The notes beneath the pieces are model-generated. The model made no database searches and was not told the DNA's origin. It was given only the letters and a program-made list of their open reading frames with translations. The translations under genes were made by a program, and so were the position numbers. Of a stretch of 53,770 bases of DNA, positions 24,204 through 31,843 are shown piece by piece (position 1 is the stretch's first letter; every line of letters begins with the position of its first letter). Origin of the DNA: a virus. Location of the stretch: IMG/VR virus record IMGVR_UViG_3300031227_000061, positions 1 through 53,770 of that record; one strand, given 5' to 3'.

Positions 24204-27038
24204 TTAGGCGGTTCTCCTGAAGGCGACGGCGAAGCGGAGGGACTTGCGTACCACTTCCCCGATCTGCCGTAGCTGCTTCACCAGGTCTGCGTCATAGGGT
24301 ACGCGCCAGCCGATAGCACCAGCGCCACCGGTCTGGACATTGTTGAGACTCCAGTCGTCGCCATCCATGCCGTTGTTCCTGACATACCAGATATGGGTGT
24401 TGCCAATCACGAAGCGGTCCCCGCCACCGTGAGCATCAAATGTGTCCGCAATCACGTCGCCAAATGGCTTCGTTGGTCCGTCGGGCTTTTCTCCATCATT
24501 CATGATGTCTCTGGAGATTTGGTCGCGAACACTTTGCGCGCCAACCTGTTGGGCCGTTGCATCGCGCTCCGCCTGCGCGGGGGCGGCCTCTTCGCCCGTT
24601 GCGGGACGTGCCTCAATCGTCCACCCATAACCACCATCGGGGATGTCCATGAAGCCGAACGACATCGCGTCATCCTCGCTGTAGTACTTCGGTGCTCGCA
24701 GCTTGGTTACGACATAATCCTGGGGAGCGCCGTCTTTGCCATGGAGCGTTACCCTATCGCCCACTTTGTGGGGTGCATACTTGCCCGATGTCCCTACCCG
24801 GAATGTCTCAACTTCGGCCGGCGCCACGGGCGCGCTGTCGGCGGTCTTCTCCCCCTTCGGGAACACGACGGCGGTCTTCTTCGGGGCGGGCTTGTCGGCA
24901 TCGGTCGAGTTGGCGATGGACTCCAATTTCTTGCGGACACCATCGTACTTGCTCAACGGAAGTACCCACGCACGGTTCGGTTTGTCCCACCTGCCCTTGC
25001 GGTTCTTCAGGAATTTGCGGAGGTCGTCGTCATACGGCGTCTTCACTGCGATGGTCTTCTCGCCGACGGTGATGGAGTATGCGCCCGACTTCCAGTTCCG
25101 TTCGTCTTCGGCGACAGGCGTCTCCGCCGCCACTCCGGGAACGCTTTCATCGGCAGCGGGTTTGGCCTCGGGTGGTGGCGCGTTCCTCATTGCATCGCGG
25201 AGAGTATCCGTCGGGTTCGTCTGCATTTCCCACCAAGCGGGGTCAGTGATGGCAATGCACTTCTGCGCGGCGGCCAGTGCGGCGTCTCTCTGCTCCGGCG
25301 TTCCACGGTGCAACCGCGGGCGAACATCGCTGGCGTAGGTCGACATGAAATTGCGGCGGTTGTCGACGGCGCGGCGGGCGGTCGTGGTCTTGAAGCTCGG
25401 GCAGGCGGGCATACCCTTGGCCTCGTCCATCTCGGGCAGCGGGTATGTCTCTCTCCAGCAGGCGGTGCAACGCAAGCCCCTGAGATACTTCATGCCATCC
25501 GCGCTCACAGGACCAGGAACATTTTCGGTGTGCCCGCAAGACCTTCGCACGCTGACGCTTGTTGCGCCGGTGTCAGGTGTACTCTCTTCCTTCGGCTCTT
25601 CCACAGGCGCGGCAGGCTTCGGCACCGGCTGCTCCTGCTTCTTCGGTTCTCTCGCGGGCACCGGCACGTCTTCTTCGCCAGGGCCTTGGAATAGGCCGAG
25701 TTGCCCCGCTTCATCAGCCTTCTTCGTCCGCCGGTCCGTGTGCTGGGGGACCCAGATACGCTTCCCGTTCACCGTCCGATAGTGGCCCTTCACGACGCCT
25801 TTGTGCAGCCGCACCCACTTCGCGGCGTCCCCGAAAACGACGACCAACTTGCGCACGGATTTCGTCACTGCATCATCCCCAAACAGAGACGCCTGCTCCC
25901 GGCGGCGGACCCTCTGCCGGTTCCCGGCGTTCGCGGTTTCGTATTCGCCGCTGCTGCTGCCCATCGAGCGCACCGTGGCCCAGAAGTCGGCGTGGATGGT
26001 ATGCGGGCTGTACACGTTCCCGTACTCCGAGACGAGCCGCCTCAGCAACGGCGTGTGCGCTTTCTGCCCGTAGGCGTCGGGCGCCGACCAGGTACTCGTC
26101 ACGGCGACGCCGGAGCCGTCCTTGAGCGCCTGCGTGTGGACGGTGCCCATGAGCTTGCCTCGGGCGTCATAGATGCCGTAGCCGCGCTTCGCGCCCGCCC
26201 CGTGCTGCCGGAGCATGACGGGCAGGTCTTTCGCGATGAATGCCTGGTGGTCGGCGGTCGCCTTCCCGTACCGCTTCTCGAGCTGCTCTGCGGACCTCGA
26301 GGCGTGCTTCGAGTTCTTCATGGTGACGCGGGGGCCTTGTGCGCGCTGAGGCTCAGATGCGTCCCCGCCGTTGCCTGTCCGTGATTGACGGCTGTGCCCG
26401 CTCACTTGGACGGTTCGGCCGTTCACGCGGCGAGTGTACGGGGCGATAGGGGCGACGGCCTTTGAGAGCTTCTCGCCGGTCCCCAGCTTGAATACGTGCT
26501 TCTCGCCGTCGCGCTCAAACTGTACCGTCACCCGCGGCGCCGTCCACTTGAAGCTGGGCACGTCCACCCGCTTCTGTGCGGCACCGTTCTGCAGCGTCAC
26601 GTGCGGGTACCAGTCGTAATCGGTCTCTACGGCCTGCCAGTGGTGTTCAAGCGTCTCCCGCAAGTCCGCGTATGCCTCCGCCCCATGATCGACCTTGACG
26701 GTGCCCACGAGGGGCTTCTCGGGGCTGTCGAAGACGGCAGAGCCGGAGACCTCGCACTTGAGCGGGTCCGTGCGCGCGGCCCAGTCCTGCACGGCCGCCA
26801 GGATGGCTTCGCGGTCGGCGTCAGTCGTGACGCCTTCCTGCAGGTAGAGAACCGTCATATGCAGATCGTCTTCGAGGCGCGGGATGGCGGAGAACGCCTT
26901 GCGCGCCCGTGGAGGGAGCCAGACGGCGACGAATGCCGTCTTTGCCCCGACGGGGACCGAGACGCTCTTCATCAGCCCCCTCAGCCCGAACACCACCGCC
27001 GTCCGCTTCGGTTGTCTGCGGCGAAAGCCTATGAGCAT
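24204..27038 (-). CDS. Multidomain 'polyvalent'-type protein with 2H phosphoesterase
   Basis: A 944-residue protein with several modules. Residues 1-30 include RTAVVFGLRGLMKSV. Residues 35-190 are a 2H phosphoesterase with both HxT motifs (LHMT, His60; YPHVT, His146); relatives cleave cyclic phosphodiester bonds, including Acb1-type anti-CBASS proteins. About 240-380 is unassigned. Near 400-440 lies the basic motif VVKGHYRTVNGKRIWVP then HTDRRTKKA, shared with the topoisomerase. A Cys/His cluster (SCGHTE, CTACW) follows, then a HARP-like segment near 665-705 (GRWDKPNRAWVLPLSKYDGV) as found on helicases. The C-terminus is beta-rich. It is followed at once by the helicase (TAAATG), and the two may act together after injection. 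Confidence 0.8.
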   Translation of the reverse strand: MLIGFRRRQPKRTAVVFGLRGLMKSVSVPVGAKTAFVAVWLPPRARKAFSAIPRLEDDLHMTVLYLQEGVTTDADREAILAAVQDWAARTDPLKCEVSGSAVFDSPEKPLVGTVKVDHGAEAYADLRETLEHHWQAVETDYDWYPHVTLQNGAAQKRVDVPSFKWTAPRVTVQFERDGEKHVFKLGTGEKLSKAVAPIAPYTRRVNGRTVQVSGHSRQSRTGNGGDASEPQRAQGPRVTMKNSKHASRSAEQLEKRYGKATADHQAFIAKDLPVMLRQHGAGAKRGYGIYDARGKLMGTVHTQALKDGSGVAVTSTWSAPDAYGQKAHTPLLRRLVSEYGNVYSPHTIHADFWATVRSMGSSSGEYETANAGNRQRVRRREQASLFGDDAVTKSVRKLVVVFGDAAKWVRLHKGVVKGHYRTVNGKRIWVPQHTDRRTKKADEAGQLGLFQGPGEEDVPVPAREPKKQEQPVPKPAAPVEEPKEESTPDTGATSVSVRRSCGHTENVPGPVSADGMKYLRGLRCTACWRETYPLPEMDEAKGMPACPSFKTTTARRAVDNRRNFMSTYASDVRPRLHRGTPEQRDAALAAAQKCIAITDPAWWEMQTNPTDTLRDAMRNAPPPEAKPAADESVPGVAAETPVAEDERNWKSGAYSITVGEKTIAVKTPYDDDLRKFLKNRKGRWDKPNRAWVLPLSKYDGVRKKLESIANSTDADKPAPKKTAVVFPKGEKTADSAPVAPAEVETFRVGTSGKYAPHKVGDRVTLHGKDGAPQDYVVTKLRAPKYYSEDDAMSFGFMDIPDGGYGWTIEARPATGEEAAPAQAERDATAQQVGAQSVRDQISRDIMNDGEKPDGPTKPFGDVIADTFDAHGGGDRFVIGNTHIWYVRNNGMDGDDWSLNNVQTGGAGAIGWRVPYDADLVKQLRQIGEVVRKSLRFAVAFRRTA

Positions 27039-27289
27039 TCCGGCTCCTCAACAGGAAACTCTATCACGATGCCTTCATTGTCCTGCACGCGCCGGAGCAC
27101 CGGATGCAGCCCCGATGGCCGGTGTTCGTCACACGCCGTCAACGGCCTACAAGCCACGGCCTTCTCCATCAGCGGGTGCAGGCAGCCCCGGATGAACGCG
27201 GCATAGCCGTCCTCCGACGCCGTTGCCGCGGCCCTCCAGGTGGCGAACGCGCAGGTGGCGCAGGGGATGTCCGACCAGTCGGCGGTCAT
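27029..27289 (-). CDS. Small Cys-containing hypothetical protein
   Basis: An 86-residue protein with CATCAFATW, a helix, GCLHPLMEKAVACRPLTACDEH and an acidic end. Two pairs of cysteines could bind zinc. ATG 27289 overlaps the stop of the 3D-domain gene (ATGA) and is preceded by AAGGGA. Its last codons overlap the start of the 944-residue gene by ten bases. I recognise no family. Confidence 0.65.
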   Translation of the reverse strand: MTADWSDIPCATCAFATWRAAATASEDGYAAFIRGCLHPLMEKAVACRPLTACDEHRPSGLHPVLRRVQDNEGIVIEFPVEEPECS

Positions 27290-27975
27290 GGTGTCCCTTC
27301 GCCCTTCACCGACATTGGCCGGAACCAGGTGGCCCGGTCTGTCTGTCGCTTCACGATGGCCCACGGCGCACTCCGCAACGTCGCCATCGGCCGCCAAGTG
27401 TAGTAATCCAGATTTGCGGTTTCCCGCGCATTGGTCACGCGCTTCATGCGTCCGTAGACGCGGGCATACCCGACCTTCACCCATCCACCCCGATCAGTCA
27501 CATAGCGCAGGCCGTACGGCGTCCAGATAAGCGTGCCGAACGGTATTTCGGGGTTGGACGCGCAGCCGCCGAGGTGCACCCGTGATCCGCTTGCGGTCTG
27601 TGTGCCGCCGGCAAGCCACGCGGGTTCCCACTTGTGCCCGTAGCTTGTGACTTTCGCCACGCCACAGCAGGTGACGCCGGTTGCCAGCCCCCAGGCGTAA
27701 GCCGCCTGCCGCCAGGGCCGAAGCGTCCCGAAGTCGCCGCGTAGTGCTTTGGTGGCACACCGCCGGAAGGGGTCAAGCGGCAGGGGCATATCCGCCCCAG
27801 AGCCATCCGTGACGTGCGCCGGGGCCTCCGGCGGGGCAACGTCACCCCGGACGGCGTCAACGGCCACGACGGGAGCAGGTGCGGCCATGGGGCCAGTTGT
27901 CTGTGCCGCTGTTGCCGTCGGCATGAAGAGCGCCACGGCCACGGCTACTGCCAGTCGAGTGCTTCCCATATCCAC
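27286..27975 (-). CDS. Secreted 3D-domain (RlpA/MltA-like barrel) protein
   Basis: A 229-residue protein with a signal peptide (RLAVAVAVALFMPTATAAQT) and a Pro/Ala-rich linker to about 70. Then comes a C-terminal domain like the 3D barrel of MltA, stationary-phase survival and Rpf-associated proteins: AKVTSYG, TASGSRVHLGGCASNPEIPF, YVTDRGGWV and TANLDYYTW. In these proteins the paired Asp residues bind or cleave peptidoglycan. Here one Asp of the usual DTGG is present in TDRGG. It may help entry or lysis outside the membrane. GTG 27975 (GGAGA upstream) and ATG 27969 are both possible starts. Confidence 0.75.
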   Translation of the reverse strand: MDMGSTRLAVAVAVALFMPTATAAQTTGPMAAPAPVVAVDAVRGDVAPPEAPAHVTDGSGADMPLPLDPFRRCATKALRGDFGTLRPWRQAAYAWGLATGVTCCGVAKVTSYGHKWEPAWLAGGTQTASGSRVHLGGCASNPEIPFGTLIWTPYGLRYVTDRGGWVKVGYARVYGRMKRVTNARETANLDYYTWRPMATLRSAPWAIVKRQTDRATWFRPMSVKGEGTP

Positions 27976-28000
27976 CTCAGTGCGCGTCTCCAGACACGAC

Positions 28001-28030
28001 GAAACCGCCGCCCAAGCGAGGGGCGACGGT
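28001..28030 (-). terminator. Hairpin terminator
   Basis: A 10-bp stem (ACCGTCGCCC with GGGCGGCGGT, one G-U pair) around a 7-base loop on the minus strand, followed by TTC. It lies in the 99-base gap between the gene ending at 28075 and the 3D-domain gene. The T run is short. Confidence 0.6.
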
Positions 28031-28074
28031 CACGGGGTAAGGCCGGTTTGCGACGGCGGGCGATCATGGAGGCA

Positions 28075-28365
28075 TCATGTGCCGATGGTCAAGCGGATAT
28101 CTCTCAGTGTGTCCTTTGTGACTTGCACCGTGCGCATGATGTAGACCAGGCGAGGAACAATGCCGGCTGGCGCGACCTCCACCGAGCGATCCGTCTCATC
28201 GTCGATGAACGAACGCCTGACGGCGTCGGCGTGTTCTGCCGACATGTCCACCTGCGCGCCGATCATATCGATCAGGCCGAAGACTGTCTCGTCAATCATG
28301 TCCACGTCGGCGTCTTCAACGGCATTCAGTTCAGCAACATCTACTGCAGCTTTCGCTTTCGCCAT
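28075..28365 (-). CDS. Hypothetical helical protein
   Basis: A 96-residue Ala/Asp-rich protein (MAKAKAAVDVAELNAVEDAD), with a basic lysine-rich start, a helix around DETVFGLIDMIGAQVDM, and a hydrophobic, basic end. I recognise no family. ATG 28365 has GGAGAG at ideal distance within a copy of the start-associated repeat; an in-frame GTG lies nine bases upstream. A hairpin terminator follows. Confidence 0.65.
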   Translation of the reverse strand: MAKAKAAVDVAELNAVEDADVDMIDETVFGLIDMIGAQVDMSAEHADAVRRSFIDDETDRSVEVAPAGIVPRLVYIMRTVQVTKDTLRDIRLTIGT

Positions 28366-28371
28366 GTCTTT

Positions 28372-28388
28372 CACTCTCCAGTGGTTTG
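28372..28388 (-). promoter_or_regulatory. Start-associated repeat, copy 5 (variant)
   Basis: Minus-strand CAAACCACTGGAGAGTG before ATG 28365. It differs from copy 4 by one base in the core and one after it. Confidence 0.5.
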
Positions 28389-28404
28389 GGTGGTGGTGGG
28401 ACGG

Positions 28405-28815
28405 CTACGGCCGTTCGCCCTCGTCCTGCGTGGTACCCAGGCGGGGCGGGGACTTGTGAATGCAGGTGCCGTCGGCAGTGAAGACAGAGAAGCCGGGCGG
28501 GATGTTGTGTAGGCAACGCATCGCAGATGGTGCTTCCGACGGCTTCAGGCCGTTCTCGATGGTAACGATGGGCCTGTGTGCGGCGTAGTCGAGACTGTTC
28601 CATAGGCCACAGGCGGCAGATGGTGCATTCGGGGGCATCGGCGGCTCGTCCGGTACAGCTTTGATGGAGTACCGATAGGTCACTCGCGGCGGACACTCGG
28701 GCTTCGGGCCGAAGAGCTCCTCGAAGGGCGGCTTGCGCAGCACCTCGGCAGCCACAATCCCGATAGCGATTCCCGTTGCGACGCACAGGAGGCCGAAGAG
28801 GACTTGGGCGAACAT
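28405..28815 (-). CDS. Membrane-anchored hypothetical protein
   Basis: A 136-residue protein with one N-terminal membrane segment (VLFGLLCVATGIAIGIVAA, residues 5-23), then a Pro-rich, Cys-containing tail (CPPRVTYRYSIKAVPDEPP, CGLWNSLDYA, CLHNIPPGF, CIHKSPP). The orientation suggests the tail may lie outside the cytoplasm. I recognise no family. Its ATG overlaps the stop of the previous gene (TAATG). Confidence 0.65.
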   Translation of the reverse strand: MFAQVLFGLLCVATGIAIGIVAAEVLRKPPFEELFGPKPECPPRVTYRYSIKAVPDEPPMPPNAPSAACGLWNSLDYAAHRPIVTIENGLKPSEAPSAMRCLHNIPPGFSVFTADGTCIHKSPPRLGTTQDEGERP

Positions 28816-29156
28816 TAGGAGGTAGCCCCCTCAACCGTCGCAAACCCACACAATGCCATGCCCTGCTCCGGGCTGCTCAAACGCACGCCGCCGGGTCCGC
28901 CGTTGTTCAACTGCTCCACCACATCTTCCGGCAGCAGCGCCTCATCGACGTTGACCGTGATGAGCACGCCATCGACTTCGGCCCCCCTGAACTCGTGCCA
29001 GACGGGCTCGCAGGGCTCGCAGGGCTCAACCGCTACGATAGTCCCGATGGTGCCCGGCTGCTCGCCGTTGCGCTTGAACGTCACCGGGAGGCCGAGGAGG
29101 CCTTCGGCGGGCTGCGCCGGGTTGGGGATGAATGGCACCTTGCCCTGGATTCTCAC
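28815..29156 (-). CDS. Small paralogue, type B1
   Basis: A 113-residue protein of unknown role. It shares a layout with the gene at 30266-30580: an I.GK.P leader, GLLGLPVTFKRNGEQPG then IGTIVAV, a strand-rich middle, then EALLPEDVVEQLNNGGP. It carries a short internal duplication (EPCEPCEP, encoded by a 9-bp tandem repeat near 29000-29020). GTG 29156 overlaps the previous stop. It closes an array in which two type B genes flank three type A genes. Confidence 0.65.
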   Translation of the reverse strand: MRIQGKVPFIPNPAQPAEGLLGLPVTFKRNGEQPGTIGTIVAVEPCEPCEPVWHEFRGAEVDGVLITVNVDEALLPEDVVEQLNNGGPGGVRLSSPEQGMALCGFATVEGATS

Positions 29157-29554
29157 GAGGACACCCCCAAGGCATCCAACACAGCAGCCGCGCGCTGTGC
29201 CGTCGACGCCCGCCCCGCTATCTGCTCCTCGATGGCACACACCAATGCCGTCGCGCCGATAGGCATCATGGCTTGCGGGGAGACGTGCATGAGCGTCCTC
29301 GTCGAGACAGTGACGGTGGCCCCGAGGCCCGGCGCGTAGCACACGACCACGGGAACAAACATCAGGGACGTGCGCAATACCATCACCGGGGGCGCTTCGG
29401 TGTCGTCCGTCCATTGAAGCTCGCCGGACGCCGTCTTATTGGTGAGCCGCCCGAGTATGTCGGCGCGGCAGTCTGGCGGCACCCATCCGGCGCGGGTCTT
29501 TGCCGCCCAGTCGGCTATTCGTGCCGCGGCGTCGGGATACTCGGCTTCAGTCAT
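29153..29554 (-). CDS. Small paralogue, type A3
   Basis: A 133-residue protein, the most diverged of three tandem type A genes. Shared elements are an N-terminal helix with KTASGELQWTDD, a central strand region (SLMFVPVVVCYAP), a helical segment, and a final AAVLDALGVSS. I recognise no outside family. The ATG overlaps the previous stop (ATGA). Confidence 0.65.
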   Translation of the reverse strand: MTEAEYPDAAARIADWAAKTRAGWVPPDCRADILGRLTNKTASGELQWTDDTEAPPVMVLRTSLMFVPVVVCYAPGLGATVTVSTRTLMHVSPQAMMPIGATALVCAIEEQIAGRASTAQRAAAVLDALGVSS

Positions 29555-29892
29555 TCCGTCACCCCCAGGGCGGCTTCGACTTCAGCCATTGCGGCCATAC
29601 GCGTGTCCACACTGCCGGGCCTGTCGGATGTCACAAGGCCCCACAACTGCACGAGGAGCCCGCTCAGGACGTGCGGTAAGTGGTTATCCTGCGTGTAATC
29701 AACCAAATGCAGGACATACACATCGTCGTCTTCGATATGGTAGCAGCCAATGGCGACCATGGCGTCGCAGGGCACTATGGCTTCGTACGACCGAGCAGTG
29801 TTCGTGTTTATGTGCGGGCCTGTCCACCGCACATCCCCCGTCACAGTCTTCTCGATCAACGCCAGCACAATCCGCTCTTCTCGCGAGGTCAC
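29551..29892 (-). CDS. Small paralogue, type A2
   Basis: A 113-residue protein. Its start (TSREERIVLALIEKTVTGD) and end (AEVEAALGV) closely match the next gene upstream (TREERIIQALVEKTEANA and MEQALGV). The middle has Cys/His residues (CDAMVAIGCYHIEDDDVYVL). GTG 29892 overlaps the previous stop (GTGA). The role is unknown. Confidence 0.65.
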   Translation of the reverse strand: MTSREERIVLALIEKTVTGDVRWTGPHINTNTARSYEAIVPCDAMVAIGCYHIEDDDVYVLHLVDYTQDNHLPHVLSGLLVQLWGLVTSDRPGSVDTRMAAMAEVEAALGVTE

Positions 29893-30269
29893 GCCACCAC
29901 CCCCAGGGCCTGCTCCATGTTGTCGAGCGCCGTGGCCCGCCTTCCTTCTGCGTTGCGGCTGATGTTGCAGGCGACGGCGCGCAACAGGTCGCACATGATG
30001 GCCTCGGGACCGGTGCTGACTACGGCCTCGTCTCCGTTGATTGCCAGCATCGCCCCGCTCCCGCTGTATTCCACGCCAAGCCAGATGTTGGCGACGTCGC
30101 AGTTCGGGTCTCTATTGGTGGGCTCCGCAACCGGTGGCGGCGTGGCGCCGACGCCAACGACACGGAACGCCTTTTCGTACCCCGGCGGGGCCTTCGACCA
30201 GGCCCAGATGATTGCGTTCGCTTCCGTCTTCTCGACGAGGGCTTGAATGATCCGTTCTTCGCGTGTCAT
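29889..30269 (-). CDS. Small paralogue, type A1
   Basis: A 126-residue protein and first of the three tandem type A genes: TREERIIQALVEKTEAN leader, beta-rich centre (ANIWLGVEYSGSGAMLAING) and MEQALGV near the end. It starts by ATGA overlap with the type B2 gene. The role is unknown; the family looks like a fast-evolving accessory cassette. Confidence 0.65.
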   Translation of the reverse strand: MTREERIIQALVEKTEANAIIWAWSKAPPGYEKAFRVVGVGATPPPVAEPTNRDPNCDVANIWLGVEYSGSGAMLAINGDEAVVSTGPEAIMCDLLRAVACNISRNAEGRRATALDNMEQALGVVA

Positions 30270-30580
30270 TCCGGCCGCCCCCAGTCGATGCTCAGGGCGT
30301 CGATGCTCAGGGCGTCGAGCGCGGTGGCGGTGATCTCCAGGGACTTGATAGGCCCACTCGGCGTCCCAGCGGCGTGGAGCTTTCCGGCCACATCTGCCGG
30401 CAGGGCGCCAGGCTGTAACGTGGCATTGACCACCCAGTGCTCTCCGGCGCGCCGCACCGACGTGATCTCGCCGATGACCTGACCGGGGAGGTCGGGCTCC
30501 TCCGCGCGGAGCGTCAACGGCATTCCGAGCATGGACGACATATCGAAGCCTTCGTCTGGGATGTTGCCTTCAATCTCCAT
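30266..30580 (-). CDS. Small paralogue, type B2
   Basis: A 104-residue protein matching type B1 in outline: EIEGNIP leader, MLGMPLTLRAEEPDLPG then IGEITSV, and GALPADVAGKLHAAGTP. Its C-terminus holds ALSIDALSID from a 15-bp tandem repeat. ATG 30580 follows AAGGGGGA at a suitable distance. It is the first gene after promoter element C. Confidence 0.65.
   Translation of the reverse strand: MEIEGNIPDEGFDMSSMLGMPLTLRAEEPDLPGQVIGEITSVRRAGEHWVVNATLQPGALPADVAGKLHAAGTPSGPIKSLEITATALDALSIDALSIDWGRPE
30285..30314. repeat. 15-bp tandem repeat (two units)
   Basis: Two perfect copies of TCGATGCTCAGGGCG in the 3' end of the type B2 gene, encoding a repeated ALSID peptide. Probably a recent slippage product. 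Confidence 0.8.
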
Positions 30581-30617
30581 TCCATCACGTCCCCCTTCCG
30601 TCTGCTTGCTTTCCCCC

Positions 30618-30655
30618 ACTGTAGCAGGGCGGAGAGGGCGCTGCTACCGACCTAC
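30618..30655 (-). promoter_or_regulatory. Promoter-like element C (GGTAGC-N17-GCTACAGT)
   Basis: The minus strand reads GTAGGTCGGTAGC, 17 bases, GCTACAGT. It lies about 38 bases upstream of ATG 30580 in the largest gene-poor gap of the window (30581-30787) and would drive the paralogue array and the accessory block. Confidence 0.65.
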
Positions 30656-30775
30656 GGCGGTCGCGTTGCATCCAGTGACACTATATGCCATCTGGGTTGC
30701 GGTTGGTATCACCCGCCGCCGCCGACCGAGGCGAACGGGGCAGGTGGACCTGCTCAGGTTGGGGAGACCGGACAT
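30644..30775 (-). CDS. Possible 43-residue protein
   Basis: A small open frame starts at ATG 30775, shortly after the minor head protein stop, and ends at the TAG inside promoter element C (the last codons, GGT CGG TAG, match the end of the 89-residue gene at element B). It is Arg-rich (VRLGRRRRVIPTATQ). The ribosome site is weak. It may be real or a chance frame. Confidence 0.25.
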   Translation of the reverse strand: MSGLPNLSRSTCPVRLGRRRRVIPTATQMAYSVTGCNATAVGR

Positions 30776-30787
30776 GCTGATGTTCGT

Positions 30788-31843
30788 TCACAGGGCATCA
30801 CCTCCGCGCCAAACAGGTATCGGCTTTCCGCTTCTCCCGACATGCTCATGCCCCCATTCGTCGGCCAGCCGGGACAGCGCCGCTCGGTCCTCCGCACGGC
30901 CCGTCCGGGTGTCCATGGTCTTGTCTTTCGGTGCCAGCGACACAAACTCGCCCTGCTCGGTGCGGCCCGGCTTCTGTGCCGTCTTCGGCGCCCGCGCCTC
31001 TTTCAGTTCGCAGTGGCAGCCGGTGCAACAGGCCAGCTTGCCACTCTGCGGCGTCACGGCCATGCGCACGAGTTCCTGCACGCGGTAGACACCAGTGCCC
31101 CAGCGCCCGCCCTGTGTGGCTTTCCCGCGCTCTGCGGCCGCCAGGAGATCGTCTTCCCGCGCCGTGGTGTCGCCGCGCTCTTTGCCCTTCGCCCGGATGC
31201 CCGCCGTGTACGTGTGCATCTTGCCGGCCATGTAGGCGCAGTCGATGCAGTGCTCTGCGTCCGTCATAATCCAGCGCACGTACCTGTCGTGGCTCAGGTC
31301 CGCGTATAAGAACCCCAGCCACTTCATTTCCTCGAGGGCGTTGCCGTACAAGTCAATGCGCCGCTCAATCGGCATCGTGTACTCGCCCGTCTCGATGTCG
31401 ATGACCATATTCAGGGCGTACTGCGCTTCATTGTTCGCAAGCCGCCGCACCATTTCGCGCTCATTCTTCTGCAGCGGCTTGTCGGAGCCCGCCATGCGCT
31501 TGCCCTGGATGAACATATCCCGATAGTACCGATTGAGCGTGGTCCGTATCTGCCACTGCGTGCGGTCACGTTGCCGCTTGTGGATCATGACCGCTTCGTT
31601 CAGCGCATCGCCCTCGGGCATCAACCGCACGAGTTCGAGCATCCGGCAGTGATCGACGAACGCCTCCACGGTATCGCGGAACTCCGCCCGGAACCCGGCC
31701 TGGAGGTTGCCTGCTTCGGCCTGCGCCTTGTCGCGCTCCACCACCGGCAGCTTATTGCCCATCGCTTTCCACAGCGCACTCCACGCATCGGCCTCGCTCA
31801 CGCCGTCGGGAATCGAGAACCGCACCCGCTCAATCGACGACAA
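30788..31843 (-). CDS. Minor head protein (MuF/SPP1 gp7-like)
   Basis: A protein of about 351 residues directly after the portal gene, the normal place of the MuF-type minor head protein. It is mostly helical, with LNRYYRDMFIQGKRMAG and RRLANNEAQYALNMVIDIE, and then a metal-site-like ITDAEHC-type segment (TDAEHCIDCAYMAGK) typical of this group. Late cysteines (CCTGCHC) could bind zinc. The start is uncertain: TTG 31843 has GGAGATTGAGG upstream, but other in-frame starts exist, including GTG 31825. Confidence 0.75.
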   Translation of the reverse strand: MSSIERVRFSIPDGVSEADAWSALWKAMGNKLPVVERDKAQAEAGNLQAGFRAEFRDTVEAFVDHCRMLELVRLMPEGDALNEAVMIHKRQRDRTQWQIRTTLNRYYRDMFIQGKRMAGSDKPLQKNEREMVRRLANNEAQYALNMVIDIETGEYTMPIERRIDLYGNALEEMKWLGFLYADLSHDRYVRWIMTDAEHCIDCAYMAGKMHTYTAGIRAKGKERGDTTAREDDLLAAAERGKATQGGRWGTGVYRVQELVRMAVTPQSGKLACCTGCHCELKEARAPKTAQKPGRTEQGEFVSLAPKDKTMDTRTGRAEDRAALSRLADEWGHEHVGRSGKPIPVWRGGDAL

